This document shows positions 16,022 to 24,430 of a stretch of 64,000 nt of DNA, one piece after another. The first letter of the stretch is position 1, and the number at the start of each line of letters is the position of its first letter. The stretch is from Clostridiales bacterium. GTDB taxonomy: Bacteria; Bacillota; Clostridia; Christensenellales; Borkfalkiaceae. The stretch is from the NCBI GenBank assembly GCA_015055615.1, contig SVHT01000002.1, positions 62,001-126,000 of the forward strand, in the 5' to 3' direction. The translations under genes were made by a program, and so were the position numbers. Under the pieces are notes generated by a model. That model saw only the letters and a list, made by a program, of their open reading frames with translations. It had not been told where the DNA came from and made no database searches.

Positions 16022-18679
16022 ATGGCAAAAAAATATGAAAATGTGGAAAAAATATTGGGGCTTTTAGACGATGCGCAGCTCGGCGGGCTGCAAAAACGTC
16101 TTGCTTCCACAGAAAGAAGCCTTTCGGAGATTATGAAAAAGCTCTCCGCTATTGAGGCGGCTAAGGCGGAACGTGAAGCTGCGGAGGCTGCGGCTAGGGC
16201 GGAAGAAGAGGCGCGCATTGCGGCGGAAGAGGCTGCCAAGGCGGCGTTAGCGGCGAAAGCGCAAGAAGAGGCTGCTCCCGAAACGGAAAAACCGAAAAAG
16301 ACGACCAAGAAAAAGGCGGTAAAAGAAGAAACGCCCGTAGAAGAAAAGACGGAAGAAGTCGTTGCTCCTACGCCTTCCGAGGAAATCGTTGCGCCTAAGG
16401 CGGAAGAAAAAACGGAAGAAAAGGCGGAAGAGAAAGTAGAAGAAAAGGCGGAAGAAAAGGCGCGCACGTTTGCGCCCAAGACACCGGCTACGCCGGCAGG
16501 TCCTCGCGCGCCGAGATATTTCCGCAACGGGCAAGAACAGGGCGTATACGTAGCAAAACCGGGCGTTGATCCCAACGCTTCGACGACCTATCGTCCTACG
16601 CGTCCCACGGGCGACAGAACACCGCGTCCCGCAGGCGATAAGACGTTTGGACAAAGACCGACGCAACAAGGCGCTCGTCCTACTCGTCCCGCAGGCGGCG
16701 CTCCGATTGCCGCGCCTATGATGCCGAGCAAGGATAACAAATCCTTCTCTGCTCCCGCAAAGAAAAAGACGTTTGAAAAGACGTATACCGAAAAGAAACC
16801 GATGTCCAAACGTTCCTTGTTAAAACAACAGGGCATGACGGTGGAGGATTTCGACGAAGATAAGAGCGGTTACAGAAAGGTTCGTGGACCGAAGAAGGCA
16901 AAACAGAAAGAAATTCCGACGATTAAGATTGAACACGCAGTCGTTACGACCAAGGATATTCCTTTGAAGGTTCTTTCTGAAAAGCTCGGTGTTTCCGCGG
17001 TGGAAATCACCAAACGTCTGTTTAAAGAAGGCATTATGAAGGGCATTAACGATTCGATTGATTATGAAAATGCGCTCATGATTGCGATGGATATGGGTAT
17101 TGATTTGGAATACAAGCCCGAAAAGACGGCGGAAGAAGTGTTGATGGATACGGTGGTTGCGGAAGACGAAAGCAAGCTCGTACCCCGCGCGCCCGTCGTT
17201 ACGGTTATGGGTCACGTTGACCACGGTAAAACTTCGCTCTTGGACGCAATCCGCGCGACGTCGGTTACGGCAGGCGAAGCGGGCGGTATTACGCAGAGTA
17301 TCGGTGCATACACGGTTACGGCAAAAGGCAAGCAGATTACCTTTATCGATACGCCCGGACACGCGGCGTTTACGGCTATGCGTGCGCGTGGCGCGCAGGT
17401 AACGGACGTCGTTATCTTGGTGGTTGCGGCGGACGACGGTATCATGCCCCAAACGGTGGAGGCAATCAACCATGCGAAAGCGGCAAACGTGCCTATCATC
17501 GTTGCAATGAACAAAATGGATAAATACGAGGTCAATCCCGACCGCGTAAAACAAGAATTGATGCAGTACGAGCTCGTTCCCGAAGAATGGGGCGGCGACA
17601 CGATGGTAATTCCCATTTCGGCAAAGACGGGTATGGGTATCGACGAATTGCTCGAATCGGTCAACCTCGTTGCGGAAATGCAAGAACTCAAAGCGAACCC
17701 CGACCGTCAGGCGAAGGGTACGATTATCGAGGCGAAACTCGACAAGGGCAAAGGGCCTGTTGCGAGCATTATCGTGCAGACGGGTACGTTGAAAACGGGC
17801 GACAATATCCTTTCGGGTACGACGATGGGGCGTGTGCGCGCGATGTTCGACGACAAGGGCAGAGCGGTCAAAACGGCTGGTCCGTCCATGGCAGTTTCGA
17901 TTCTCGGTTTAGAGGACGTTCCCAACGCAGGCGACAGCATTATGGCGGTTGACCAAGCGCTGATGAAGCAAGTACAAGAAGAAAGAAAGAACCGCGAACG
18001 TGAGAGCATGATTAAGGAACAGAGCCGCGTTTCGCTCGACGATATCTTTGCGCAGGTGGAAGAGGGCAAGATGAAAAATCTCAACCTCATCGTCAAAGGT
18101 GACGTACAAGGTAGCGTAGAAGCGGTAAAACAGTCCCTTGAAAAATTGTCGAACGAAGAAGTACGCGTGAAGGTTATTCACTCGGCGGCGGGTGCGATTA
18201 ACGAGGGCGACGTTATGCTCGCCGACAGCGCGAACGCGATTATTATCGGGTTCAACGTTCGTCCCGATACCAAAGCGAAAAAGCTTGCCGAAACCTCTAA
18301 GGTTGACGTTAGAAGTTACCGTATCATTTACGAACTTCTCGACGATATGGAGGCGGCGCTTAAAGGTATGCTTGCACCCAAGCTCAAAGAAGTGCTTACG
18401 GGTAAATGCGAAGTGCGTCAGACGTTCAATATCACGGGCGTGGGTACGATTGCAGGTTGCTACGTTACGGACGGTAAGATTATCCGTGGCGGCAAGCTCC
18501 GCATTTATCGCGAAGATATCATGATTTGCGAAGGCGGCGTTAAGCAGCTCAAGAGATTTAAGGACGACGTTAAGGAAGTCAACTATGGCTACGAATGCGG
18601 TTGCGCTATCGAAGGCTTTAACGAAATTCGCGTTGGCGATATTATCGAATGTTACGTTACGGAGGAAATCAAAGCGTAA
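16022..18679 (+). CDS. infB: Translation initiation factor IF-2
   Basis: GTPase that places initiator tRNA on the 30S subunit. The 885-residue protein has a long low-complexity N-terminus (residues about 40-165) of Ala/Glu/Lys repeats such as E-E-K-A-E-E-K, a Pro/Arg/Thr-rich linker to about 290, an IF2-N domain and the G domain with G-H-V-D-H-G-K-T (from residue 397), D-T-P-G-H and N-K-M-D. Domains II to IV follow. The 1-base TAATG overlap couples it to rbfA. The repetitive N-terminus is typical but its composition varies rapidly. Confidence 0.97.
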   Translation: MAKKYENVEKILGLLDDAQLGGLQKRLASTERSLSEIMKKLSAIEAAKAEREAAEAAARAEEEARIAAEEAAKAALAAKAQEEAAPETEKPKKTTKKKAVKEETPVEEKTEEVVAPTPSEEIVAPKAEEKTEEKAEEKVEEKAEEKARTFAPKTPATPAGPRAPRYFRNGQEQGVYVAKPGVDPNASTTYRPTRPTGDRTPRPAGDKTFGQRPTQQGARPTRPAGGAPIAAPMMPSKDNKSFSAPAKKKTFEKTYTEKKPMSKRSLLKQQGMTVEDFDEDKSGYRKVRGPKKAKQKEIPTIKIEHAVVTTKDIPLKVLSEKLGVSAVEITKRLFKEGIMKGINDSIDYENALMIAMDMGIDLEYKPEKTAEEVLMDTVVAEDESKLVPRAPVVTVMGHVDHGKTSLLDAIRATSVTAGEAGGITQSIGAYTVTAKGKQITFIDTPGHAAFTAMRARGAQVTDVVILVVAADDGIMPQTVEAINHAKAANVPIIVAMNKMDKYEVNPDRVKQELMQYELVPEEWGGDTMVIPISAKTGMGIDELLESVNLVAEMQELKANPDRQAKGTIIEAKLDKGKGPVASIIVQTGTLKTGDNILSGTTMGRVRAMFDDKGRAVKTAGPSMAVSILGLEDVPNAGDSIMAVDQALMKQVQEERKNRERESMIKEQSRVSLDDIFAQVEEGKMKNLNLIVKGDVQGSVEAVKQSLEKLSNEEVRVKVIHSAAGAINEGDVMLADSANAIIIGFNVRPDTKAKKLAETSKVDVRSYRIIYELLDDMEAALKGMLAPKLKEVLTGKCEVRQTFNITGVGTIAGCYVTDGKIIRGGKLRIYREDIMICEGGVKQLKRFKDDVKEVNYGYECGCAIEGFNEIRVGDIIECYVTEEIKA

Positions 18680-19065
18680 TGAAGGTGTCCAGAACTTCCC
18701 GCTTGAACGGGGAATACCAAAAAGAAATCAGCGTGATTTTGCGCCGTTTGAAGGATAAAGCGCCCGATTTGAAAGGGCTGATATCCGTTACGGAAGCGGA
18801 CGTTGCGCCCGATTTGAAAACGGCTATCGTTTACGTTAGTATTTACGGTACGAGCGAGGCGGAAACCAAGCGTTCTTTCGCGCTTTTGCAGGAAAACGCA
18901 GGGTGGATTCGCCACGAGCTTGCGCAAGTAATGCGTATGCGTACCGTTCCGTCACTCACGTTCCGCATGGACGGAAGTATGAGCTACGGCGCAAAAATGG
19001 ACGAGTTGTTTAAAAAAATTACCTATTCCACGTCCGAAGACGGGGATACGGAACAAGAAGATTGA
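18679..19065 (+). CDS. rbfA: Ribosome-binding factor A
   Basis: A 128-residue KH-fold protein that matures the 5' end of 16S rRNA in the 30S subunit. The characteristic start S-R-T-S-R-L-N-G-E-Y-Q-K-E-I-S and the P-S-L-T-F-R-M-D-G-S motif near the C-terminus are present. The ATG at 18679 overlaps the infB stop (TAATG). Last gene of the rimP operon before a terminator-like hairpin. Confidence 0.95.
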   Translation: MKVSRTSRLNGEYQKEISVILRRLKDKAPDLKGLISVTEADVAPDLKTAIVYVSIYGTSEAETKRSFALLQENAGWIRHELAQVMRMRTVPSLTFRMDGSMSYGAKMDELFKKITYSTSEDGDTEQED

Positions 19066-19071
19066 GCTTTT

Positions 19072-19107
19072 AATGCGTTGCTATTTGGCAGCGCATTAAG
19101 GCTTTTT
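19072..19107 (+). terminator. Terminator/attenuator after rbfA
   Basis: A 10-bp stem (19072-19081 with 19088-19097, one G-U pair), loop TATTTG, followed by GGCTTTTT. nrnA starts 12 bases beyond, so readthrough into nrnA is likely. Confidence 0.65.
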
Positions 19108-19118
19108 AGGAGTATACT

Positions 19119-20087
19119 ATGAATTGTTCTTTGGAACAGATTGCAGGCAAAATTAAATCGGCGACCAGCGTATTGATTATGACGCATATGCGCCCTGACG
19201 GGGACGCTTTCGGGAGTTCCTTAGCGCTTTCGACGGCGCTCGATAATTTGGGAATTGCCAACGAAGTGTGCGTGGAAACGGATATTCCGTCCAATCTTAC
19301 CTTTATCAATGGAATCGACAAGGTGAAGAAAGCGCCGACGAGGGAGTACGATTTGTTGGTGACGGTGGATTGTAGTGACGAACAGCGTTTGGGTGCGTTG
19401 CAAAGTGAGTTTTTGTTGGCAAAGCGTAAAAAAATCGATACCGTCAACGTCGATCATCATATCTCGAATATTGGCTTTGCGAAGTACAATTTTGTGCGCG
19501 AATGTTCGGCGAATTGTATGAACGTAGCAACGCTCATCGCGGACATGGGTGCCCCGTTTGATAAAAAAACGTCGGAATATCTGCTCATTGGCTTGCTGAC
19601 TGATTCGGGTAATTTTTCGCACGACGACGTGACGGAAGAGACGTTTTTGCTTGCGGCGAAATTGGTAAAGGCGGGCGCGGATATCCGCTATTACAATTAT
19701 ATGCTGTTTAAAACGCAACCCAAGGCGCGCGCCGCGTTGTATGCAAAAACAATGAGCGGAATTCGTTATTATCACGACGACCGCTTTGCGGTAATTGTCA
19801 TTAGTAAGGAAAATATGGAGCTTTGCGGTGCGGATAACGGCATGACGGAAGGGTTTGTGGATTTTCCCTTAAACGTGGACACGGTAGAGGTTGCCGCGTC
19901 GGTGATGGAAGTGAAAAAGGGACAATACAAGATTTCGTTGCGCTCGAAAGAATACGTAGACGTCAACAAAATTGCGGGTGTATACGGCGGTGGCGGGCAT
20001 ATCCGCGCGGCTGGATGTATGCTGTTTGGCGACGTGGAAGAGGTGCTGGACAAGCTCTCGTATACGGTATCGCAATACCTAAACTAA
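19119..20087 (+). CDS. nrnA: DHH/DHHA1 phosphoesterase (nanoRNase / pAp phosphatase, NrnA-like)
   Basis: Degrades short oligoribonucleotides and probably 3'-phosphoadenosine 5'-phosphate. The 322-residue protein has motif I T-H-M-R-P-D-G-D-A-F-G-S, V-T-V-D-C-S-D, the D-H-H motif N-V-D-H-H-I and a C-terminal DHHA1 domain with G-G-G-G-H-I-R-A-A-G. Position after rbfA is common in Bacillota, where truB or ribF often follow; here they are replaced by a regulator and comEC. Confidence 0.93.
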   Translation: MNCSLEQIAGKIKSATSVLIMTHMRPDGDAFGSSLALSTALDNLGIANEVCVETDIPSNLTFINGIDKVKKAPTREYDLLVTVDCSDEQRLGALQSEFLLAKRKKIDTVNVDHHISNIGFAKYNFVRECSANCMNVATLIADMGAPFDKKTSEYLLIGLLTDSGNFSHDDVTEETFLLAAKLVKAGADIRYYNYMLFKTQPKARAALYAKTMSGIRYYHDDRFAVIVISKENMELCGADNGMTEGFVDFPLNVDTVEVAASVMEVKKGQYKISLRSKEYVDVNKIAGVYGGGGHIRAAGCMLFGDVEEVLDKLSYTVSQYLN

Positions 20088-20100
20088 GCGAGAATATTTT

Positions 20101-20138
20101 TATTTGAGCGTTTGAACAACTGTTCAAACGCTCAAATA
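20101..20138. terminator. 17-bp perfect stem-loop after nrnA
   Basis: Arms 20101-20117 and 20122-20138 are perfectly complementary with a four-base loop AACT. The downstream side on the + strand is A/T-rich but has no solid T-run; the minus-strand side has AAAAATATT. Probably the nrnA terminator, insulating the XRE gene; alternatively a recognition element. Confidence 0.6.
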
Positions 20139-20153
20139 ATATGTCATATTATC

Positions 20154-20208
20154 TCTCGCAACTGCGAGAAAGTGAGTATTATTCTTACTACTGTGAGATA
20201 ATACTAGT
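20154..20208 (+). promoter_or_regulatory. Operators and extended -10 promoter of the XRE gene, likely leaderless
   Basis: A perfect 16-bp palindrome TCTCGCAACTGCGAGA (20154-20169) is followed 29 bp downstream by a related site TCTTACTACTGTGAGA (20183-20198; 12 of 16 bases identical). The second overlaps an extended -10 element, TGA-GATAAT (20194-20202), 6 bases before the ATG at 20209. No Shine-Dalgarno is present, so the transcript probably starts at or next to the A of ATG. Confidence 0.65.
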
Positions 20209-20415
20209 ATGGTAAAGATATTCGCTGAAAGATTTAAAGAGTTGCGCTTGGAAAAAGGGATAGGGCAAGAACAGCTTGCCAAAGAGCTTGGGGTTGGTAA
20301 AGCAACCATAAGTCTTTGGGAAAACGGTTTGAGAGAACCCAAACTGTATAGCTTAGTAATAATCGCCAAATACTTTGGCGTTTCCATTGATTATTTGGCG
20401 GGGTTGGAAAACTGA
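20209..20415 (+). CDS. XRE-family helix-turn-helix repressor
   Basis: A 68-residue single-domain HTH_3 protein. The helix-turn-helix covers about residues 18-42 (Q-E-Q-L-A-K-E-L-G-V-G-K-A-T-I-S-L-W-E-N-G) and the C-terminal Y-F-G-V-S-I-D-Y-L-A-G is typical of small Bacillota regulators. It probably dimerises on the two palindromes at its promoter and represses itself. comEC starts 18 bases after its stop with no terminator between, so repression would extend to comEC. Target signals are unknown. Confidence 0.85.
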   Translation: MVKIFAERFKELRLEKGIGQEQLAKELGVGKATISLWENGLREPKLYSLVIIAKYFGVSIDYLAGLEN

Positions 20416-20433
20416 CGTTAAAAGTGTAGACCA

Positions 20434-22116
20434 ATGAATAACGCATGCAAAAGAGAAAACGTAGCTGATAGATTATTTAATTTTCGTCCGCTGTTGTTTT
20501 CGGCGGCGAGTTTTGCGCTTGGCATTGTGTTTGCGTATTTACGTATATTCAAAGACGTTTCCGCGTGGTGGAGTTTGTTGTTGCTCCCCTTTGCGGCGGC
20601 GTCTTTTTCTTTTTGCAGAACGGCAAAGCGGTTTGCGGTAACATTAGCCTCTGTCGTATGGCTGACGGCGTGTTTTTGTTTTGGGTTTGCATCTTTTAAG
20701 AGCCGTATTTTAGATTTTACCGACGCTCCGCAGTACAACGTGACGACGGAAGTGGTCGGGCAAGTGAAGAAAAAGCAAGCGACCGATTATATGCTGTTGT
20801 TAGAATTGGACGACGTGCAAATTGGCGGTGAGGCGCAAGACGGGCGGTTGGTTGCATACGTATCCAAGCAGTATGCGGACGTGATTGACGTTGCCGACGT
20901 GTTGCGTATCCATGGCAACGTGCAGACGAACGTTTCTTTTTTCGGGAAGAACGGTTTTCGGGCAAACGAGATTAGCAAAGACGTGCGTTTCACGTTGCAA
21001 AAAGCGCAGAGCATAGAAGTTATGGCGCATAAATTTGATCCTTTTGCTACGGTGCGGAACCGTATGGAGCGTGTGGTTTATGCGGGTATGGATGAAACGC
21101 CCGCCTCGGTGACGATGGCGGTTTTGACGGGGGATACGTCGGGGATTGACAGCGATTTATTGCAAAACGTACGCAAGGGCGGTATCGCGCATATTTTTGC
21201 GGTATCAGGATTGCACGTGGGCGCGTTGTATGCTTTTTGCTTATTATTGTTGCGGAAAACGTCGCTTAAACGTTTGCCGAAAGCGGTGCATTTTGTCCTA
21301 ATAGCCTTTGTTTTATGTTTTTACGCGGGCATTTGTGGGTTTACGGCATCCGTCGTCCGCGCGTTGATTTTATGTTTGACTAGCTACGCTTGCAAGGTAC
21401 TCGGGATAAAAAATGATTTATTGGAAACGTTGGGGTTGGCGGCGTTTTTGATTTTGCTGATGAACCCAATCGAGTTGTTTTGCGTGGGGTTTCAGTTATC
21501 CTTTACGGCTTGTTTCGGGATTGCGTTTTTAGCAAAACCCCTAGGGTATGTCTGCGATGAAGGGTATAACAGAGCGGTTTTACTGTTTGCGGGGAAACAC
21601 AGAGAAAAGGTTTTGCAACGCAGAAAGGAACGGGAGGATTTACCGCCGACCTTATGGGAAAAGATGCGTCGTAATTTCTTTTCGCTATTGGGTGTGTCGC
21701 TTGCCACACAAATTGCAACCGCGCCCATTTTATTGGCGACGTTTGGATACGTGTCCTGCTGGGGACTGTTTTTAAATCTGCTGTTCGTGCCATTGATTAG
21801 CGTGGCATTTTCCTTTCTTTTACTCTTTGTGTTGATAGCTTGCGTGCTACCCATGTCCGCGGCGAGTGTGATTTTACGTCTACCCTCTATGCTTTGGTCT
21901 GCGATCTTGCTCGTATTTGAAGCGTGTGATTTTTCAAAATTTTCCGTTTACGGTTTAAGGTTGCCCGTAGGCGGTGTAATTTGCTATTATTTGGCGTGCA
22001 CGTTTGCCTCGGATAAATGGAATATATCTAAAAAATTCCGCAAAGCGAGTGTTTGGGGTTTAACAATTTTCTTTTTTGTGGCGTTAATTTGGTATAATAT
22101 CCCCGTAATTTTTTAA
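20434..22116 (+). CDS. comEC: ComEC/Rec2-type DNA uptake channel lacking the C-terminal MBL domain
   Basis: Membrane channel for single-stranded DNA import. The 560-residue protein has an N-terminal helix pair, a DUF4131 OB-like extracellular domain (about residues 60-190) and the polytopic Competence domain from about residue 215 with H-I-F-A-V-S-G-L-H-V-G, diagnostic of the family. It ends in a last membrane helix; the metallo-beta-lactamase domain present in most ComEC (full length about 750-800) is missing, although a separate MBL protein is encoded at 62882. Shine-Dalgarno is weak, suggesting low expression. Follows the XRE gene. Confidence 0.88.
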   Translation: MNNACKRENVADRLFNFRPLLFSAASFALGIVFAYLRIFKDVSAWWSLLLLPFAAASFSFCRTAKRFAVTLASVVWLTACFCFGFASFKSRILDFTDAPQYNVTTEVVGQVKKKQATDYMLLLELDDVQIGGEAQDGRLVAYVSKQYADVIDVADVLRIHGNVQTNVSFFGKNGFRANEISKDVRFTLQKAQSIEVMAHKFDPFATVRNRMERVVYAGMDETPASVTMAVLTGDTSGIDSDLLQNVRKGGIAHIFAVSGLHVGALYAFCLLLLRKTSLKRLPKAVHFVLIAFVLCFYAGICGFTASVVRALILCLTSYACKVLGIKNDLLETLGLAAFLILLMNPIELFCVGFQLSFTACFGIAFLAKPLGYVCDEGYNRAVLLFAGKHREKVLQRRKEREDLPPTLWEKMRRNFFSLLGVSLATQIATAPILLATFGYVSCWGLFLNLLFVPLISVAFSFLLLFVLIACVLPMSAASVILRLPSMLWSAILLVFEACDFSKFSVYGLRLPVGGVICYYLACTFASDKWNISKKFRKASVWGLTIFFFVALIWYNIPVIF

Positions 22117-22130
22117 GAAAAGCGGGTAAA

Positions 22131-22166
22131 TTACAAGCTTTTGCTTGTAAGGTCTTGCTTTTTTGT
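22131..22166 (+). terminator. Weak terminator between comEC and holA
   Basis: An 8-bp stem (22131-22138 with 22143-22150, TTACAAGC/GCTTGTAA) followed by GGTCTTGCTTTTTTG. The -35 of the holA promoter overlaps its tail. Confidence 0.55.
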
Positions 22167-22183
22167 TGCGCATGTGCTATAAT
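22155..22183 (+). promoter_or_regulatory. SigA-type promoter for holA
   Basis: TTGCTT (22155-22160), 17-bp spacer, TATAAT (22178-22183), 26 bases before the GTG start. Confidence 0.78.
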
Positions 22184-22209
22184 AACGAAAAAGGTAAGGG
22201 GGTGCGCTT

Positions 22210-23208
22210 GTGAAATACGTAGAATTTAAAAAATTCACAGATGAAAACGGCGCGCGTCCGATTTATTTGTTTGAAGGCGAAGAGGTGTATTTTCGCGAAA
22301 AGGGCGAGGCGATGCTGAAAGCGCTTTACGTGCAGGAACCGACCTTGGATTACGTTTCCTTTGACGGCGCTACATTGAAGGGGGACAAAATCAAAGCGTT
22401 GGTAGACGCGGCGCGCTCGTTTCCTTTTATCAGTCAAAAACGCTTGGTAAAAGTGACGGAGTTTTACCCCACGGACAAGGATTTTGACAGCTATTTAAAA
22501 CCGCTGTTCGACAATCCGCCCACGGATAATATTTTGCTGATTATCAACGGTTCCAAGGGTAAAAAGGACACGGCGGCATTGGCGAAAAAACCGAACGTAA
22601 CCTACGTGGACTGCTCCCGCGCGGATGAAGAAACGATTAAAAAATGGATATACGTGACCTGTAAACGGGCAGGGGTATATGCGGACGGAATTACCTGCGG
22701 AAAGCTGGCGTCCTATTGCGTGCTCGATATGTCCCGTATCGCAATGGAAACGGAAAAGCTGTTGGGGTATTGCGCGGCGACGGACAAACAGCGGTTGACG
22801 GACGAGATTGTGGACGGGCTGGTTTATCCCGATTCCGAATACAAGTTGTACGAGCTTGCCAACGCTTTGGCGCGGAAGAATTATTCGGAATATATGAAAA
22901 TAATCAAGGAGTTATCTACACGCGGTTTCAACGAAACGTCCTTGCTTTCCTCCCTTGCGAGCTACTTCAAGGGGCTGTATGAGGTATCTCTTTGCAGAGG
23001 GAGCGATAAAGAGGTTGCGGCGACGCTGGGTATTAAGGAATATGCAGCGAAGAAGAACCGCGAGCAGGCGGCTAAGTTTGGAAAGGGCGAGTTGTTGGCG
23101 TTGTATAGCGACGTGTATCAGGCGATTAGCGATATCAAGTGCGGTGCGTTGACGCCGCCGTCGGCGTTAAAAGCGGTAACAGCAAAGCTGTTTTTTAAAA
23201 AAAGCTGA
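22210..23208 (+). CDS. holA: DNA polymerase III delta subunit
   Basis: Clamp-loader subunit that opens the beta ring. The 332-residue protein starts at GTG 22210 after AAGGTAAGGGGGT. It shows the degenerate AAA+ features of HolA: Y-L-F-E-G-E-E near the N-terminus (in place of a Walker A), R-L-V-K-V-T-E-F, and the C-terminal helical domain with L-L-S-S-L-A-S-Y-F and K-K-N-R-E-Q-A. Often found beside comEC and rpsT; rpsT is not here. Confidence 0.92.
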   Translation: MKYVEFKKFTDENGARPIYLFEGEEVYFREKGEAMLKALYVQEPTLDYVSFDGATLKGDKIKALVDAARSFPFISQKRLVKVTEFYPTDKDFDSYLKPLFDNPPTDNILLIINGSKGKKDTAALAKKPNVTYVDCSRADEETIKKWIYVTCKRAGVYADGITCGKLASYCVLDMSRIAMETEKLLGYCAATDKQRLTDEIVDGLVYPDSEYKLYELANALARKNYSEYMKIIKELSTRGFNETSLLSSLASYFKGLYEVSLCRGSDKEVAATLGIKEYAAKKNREQAAKFGKGELLALYSDVYQAISDIKCGALTPPSALKAVTAKLFFKKS

Positions 23209-23242
23209 AAAGATAGGGCAAAACGCTTTATTTTCGGCGATA

Positions 23243-23280
23243 GATTTTATATAATAATAGTATAAAATCCTTTTTTACAA
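23243..23280 (+). terminator. A/T-rich terminator candidate after holA
   Basis: A 9-bp inverted repeat GATTTTATA/TATAAAATC with a nine-base spacer is followed by CTTTTTTAC. The stem is A/T-rich and weak; the same stretch could hold a promoter for cdaA (TTTACA with CATAAT 18 bp downstream, near 23275-23305). Confidence 0.4.
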
Positions 23281-23360
23281 ACAAAGTTGCGTTTTGTCAT
23301 AATGCTTGTTGCGGTAAGGTGACGGAACGCAAAGGGAAGTAGAAATGGGCGGAGGTATTT

Positions 23361-24227
23361 ATGAATACACAACTTCTGGCAACGAAATGGGGCGCAATAA
23401 ACGCGCAGTTGCAAGCATTTTTCCAATCGTTTGGGATTTTGCAAGTCGTAGAGATTATTTTGTTGTTTACGGTGATTTTCTTTGTTTCAAAGATTTTGCG
23501 TGACAACGACGCGACGAACCTTATGGTCGTGTATTGGTGTCTGATTATTGGAGGCGGTTGCATTTCCATTTTGGCAAAGGGAATTCTGCCGGCGTATGCC
23601 TTGCTCCTGTTTGTTTTGATTGTATCGGCGACCATGCTGTTGCTGTTCAACATGGAGGTGAAGAAATACTTCTGGGATGCGCATACGGCAACGGAAAAAG
23701 CCGCGGACAAATCGTCGGGCAGAACGGAAACCGTTTCGAAAGCGGAAACGGAGCGCTGTATCGACAACATCGTAAAAGCTTTGCAAAATATGTCCAAAAA
23801 CAACGTGGGCGCGCTCATCGTTCTTTCCAAGGGGGCTTTGCCCAAGCAGGTGTTGCAGAGCGGTGTTTCTATTGATTCGCAAATCTCCACGCAGATGATA
23901 GAGGGCGTATTTTTCCCGAAAGCGCCTTTGCACGACGGCGCAATGGTTATCCACGGGCATAAAATTCAGGCGGCAGGCTGTTTCTTGCCCTTGACGCAAA
24001 AGACCAGCTATCCCAAGGAATATGGCACTCGTCATCGCGCGGCAATCGGTATCACCGAAGTGTCCAACGTCATTTCGTTGGTGGTTTCCGAAGAAACGGG
24101 TATTATTTCGATTGTAAAACAAGGTTCGGTAATACGATATGCCGACTACGATATGCTGGTTGACGCATTGAAAGATTACTATTGGCACGAAATGCCCTTG
24201 GTGGATAAAAAGGCTTCGCGGAGGTAA
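23361..24227 (+). CDS. cdaA: Diadenylate cyclase CdaA
   Basis: Makes cyclic di-AMP from two ATP at the membrane. The 288-residue protein has three membrane helices (about residues 27-45, 53-72 and 76-97), a linker and a DisA_N domain with the catalytic H-D-G-A (Asp192-Gly-Ala) and G-T-R-H-R-A-A (RHR 224-226). Length matches CdaA rather than DisA or CdaS. In B. subtilis the operon is cdaA-cdaR-glmM; here only a 34-residue helix-bearing stub follows. Start follows GGGCGGAGGTATTT. Confidence 0.95.
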   Translation: MNTQLLATKWGAINAQLQAFFQSFGILQVVEIILLFTVIFFVSKILRDNDATNLMVVYWCLIIGGGCISILAKGILPAYALLLFVLIVSATMLLLFNMEVKKYFWDAHTATEKAADKSSGRTETVSKAETERCIDNIVKALQNMSKNNVGALIVLSKGALPKQVLQSGVSIDSQISTQMIEGVFFPKAPLHDGAMVIHGHKIQAAGCFLPLTQKTSYPKEYGTRHRAAIGITEVSNVISLVVSEETGIISIVKQGSVIRYADYDMLVDALKDYYWHEMPLVDKKASRR

Positions 24228-24231
24228 AACA

Positions 24232-24336
24232 ATGAAATTTGCAAGGATTTTGAAGAATATATTTGTTTCTAAATTTTGGATTAAAGCTATCTGCGTAGGC
24301 CTTGCCTTTTTCGTAGTATTGGCTTTGCACATATAA
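24232..24336 (+). CDS. 34-residue membrane peptide in the cdaR position
   Basis: Four bases after cdaA, with GGAGG spaced six bases before ATG 24232, lies a 34-residue open frame. It begins with basic residues (M-K-F-A-R-I-L-K-N) and has one membrane helix (about residues 18-33). This resembles the N-terminal anchor of CdaR (YbbR family), the regulator normally encoded here, but all extracellular YbbR domains are missing. Either a natural small regulator or a decayed cdaR; the good ribosome-binding site and tight spacing favour translation. Confidence 0.65.
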   Translation: MKFARILKNIFVSKFWIKAICVGLAFFVVLALHI

Positions 24337-24390
24337 AAACTACTCCCTTGTAGGGATATAGAGAATAGAAAGAAAGAGAAAAATTGTGTA

Positions 24391-24425
24391 GGAGTGGCAT
24401 GCGGTAACTTGCCGTATGCAAGGAG
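24391..24425 (+). promoter_or_regulatory. Hairpin and two-codon ORF before lysC
   Basis: An 8-bp stem (24397-24404 with 24412-24419, one G-U) lies immediately before the lysC Shine-Dalgarno AAGGAG. Inside its 5' arm a GGAG-led ATG-CGG-TAA (24399-24407) could be read as a two-codon frame. No lysine riboswitch is present. Confidence 0.4.
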
Positions 24426-24430
24426 TTTGT

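Noticed and set aside
20434-22116. Truncated comEC as a pseudogene
   Set aside because: The frame is clean, ends after a complete membrane helix and carries the family motif; loss of the C-terminal domain alone does not show decay, and a separate MBL gene exists.
24337-24430. Lysine riboswitch before aspartate kinase
   Set aside because: The gap is only about 95 bases and lacks the conserved L-box core; only one short hairpin is present.
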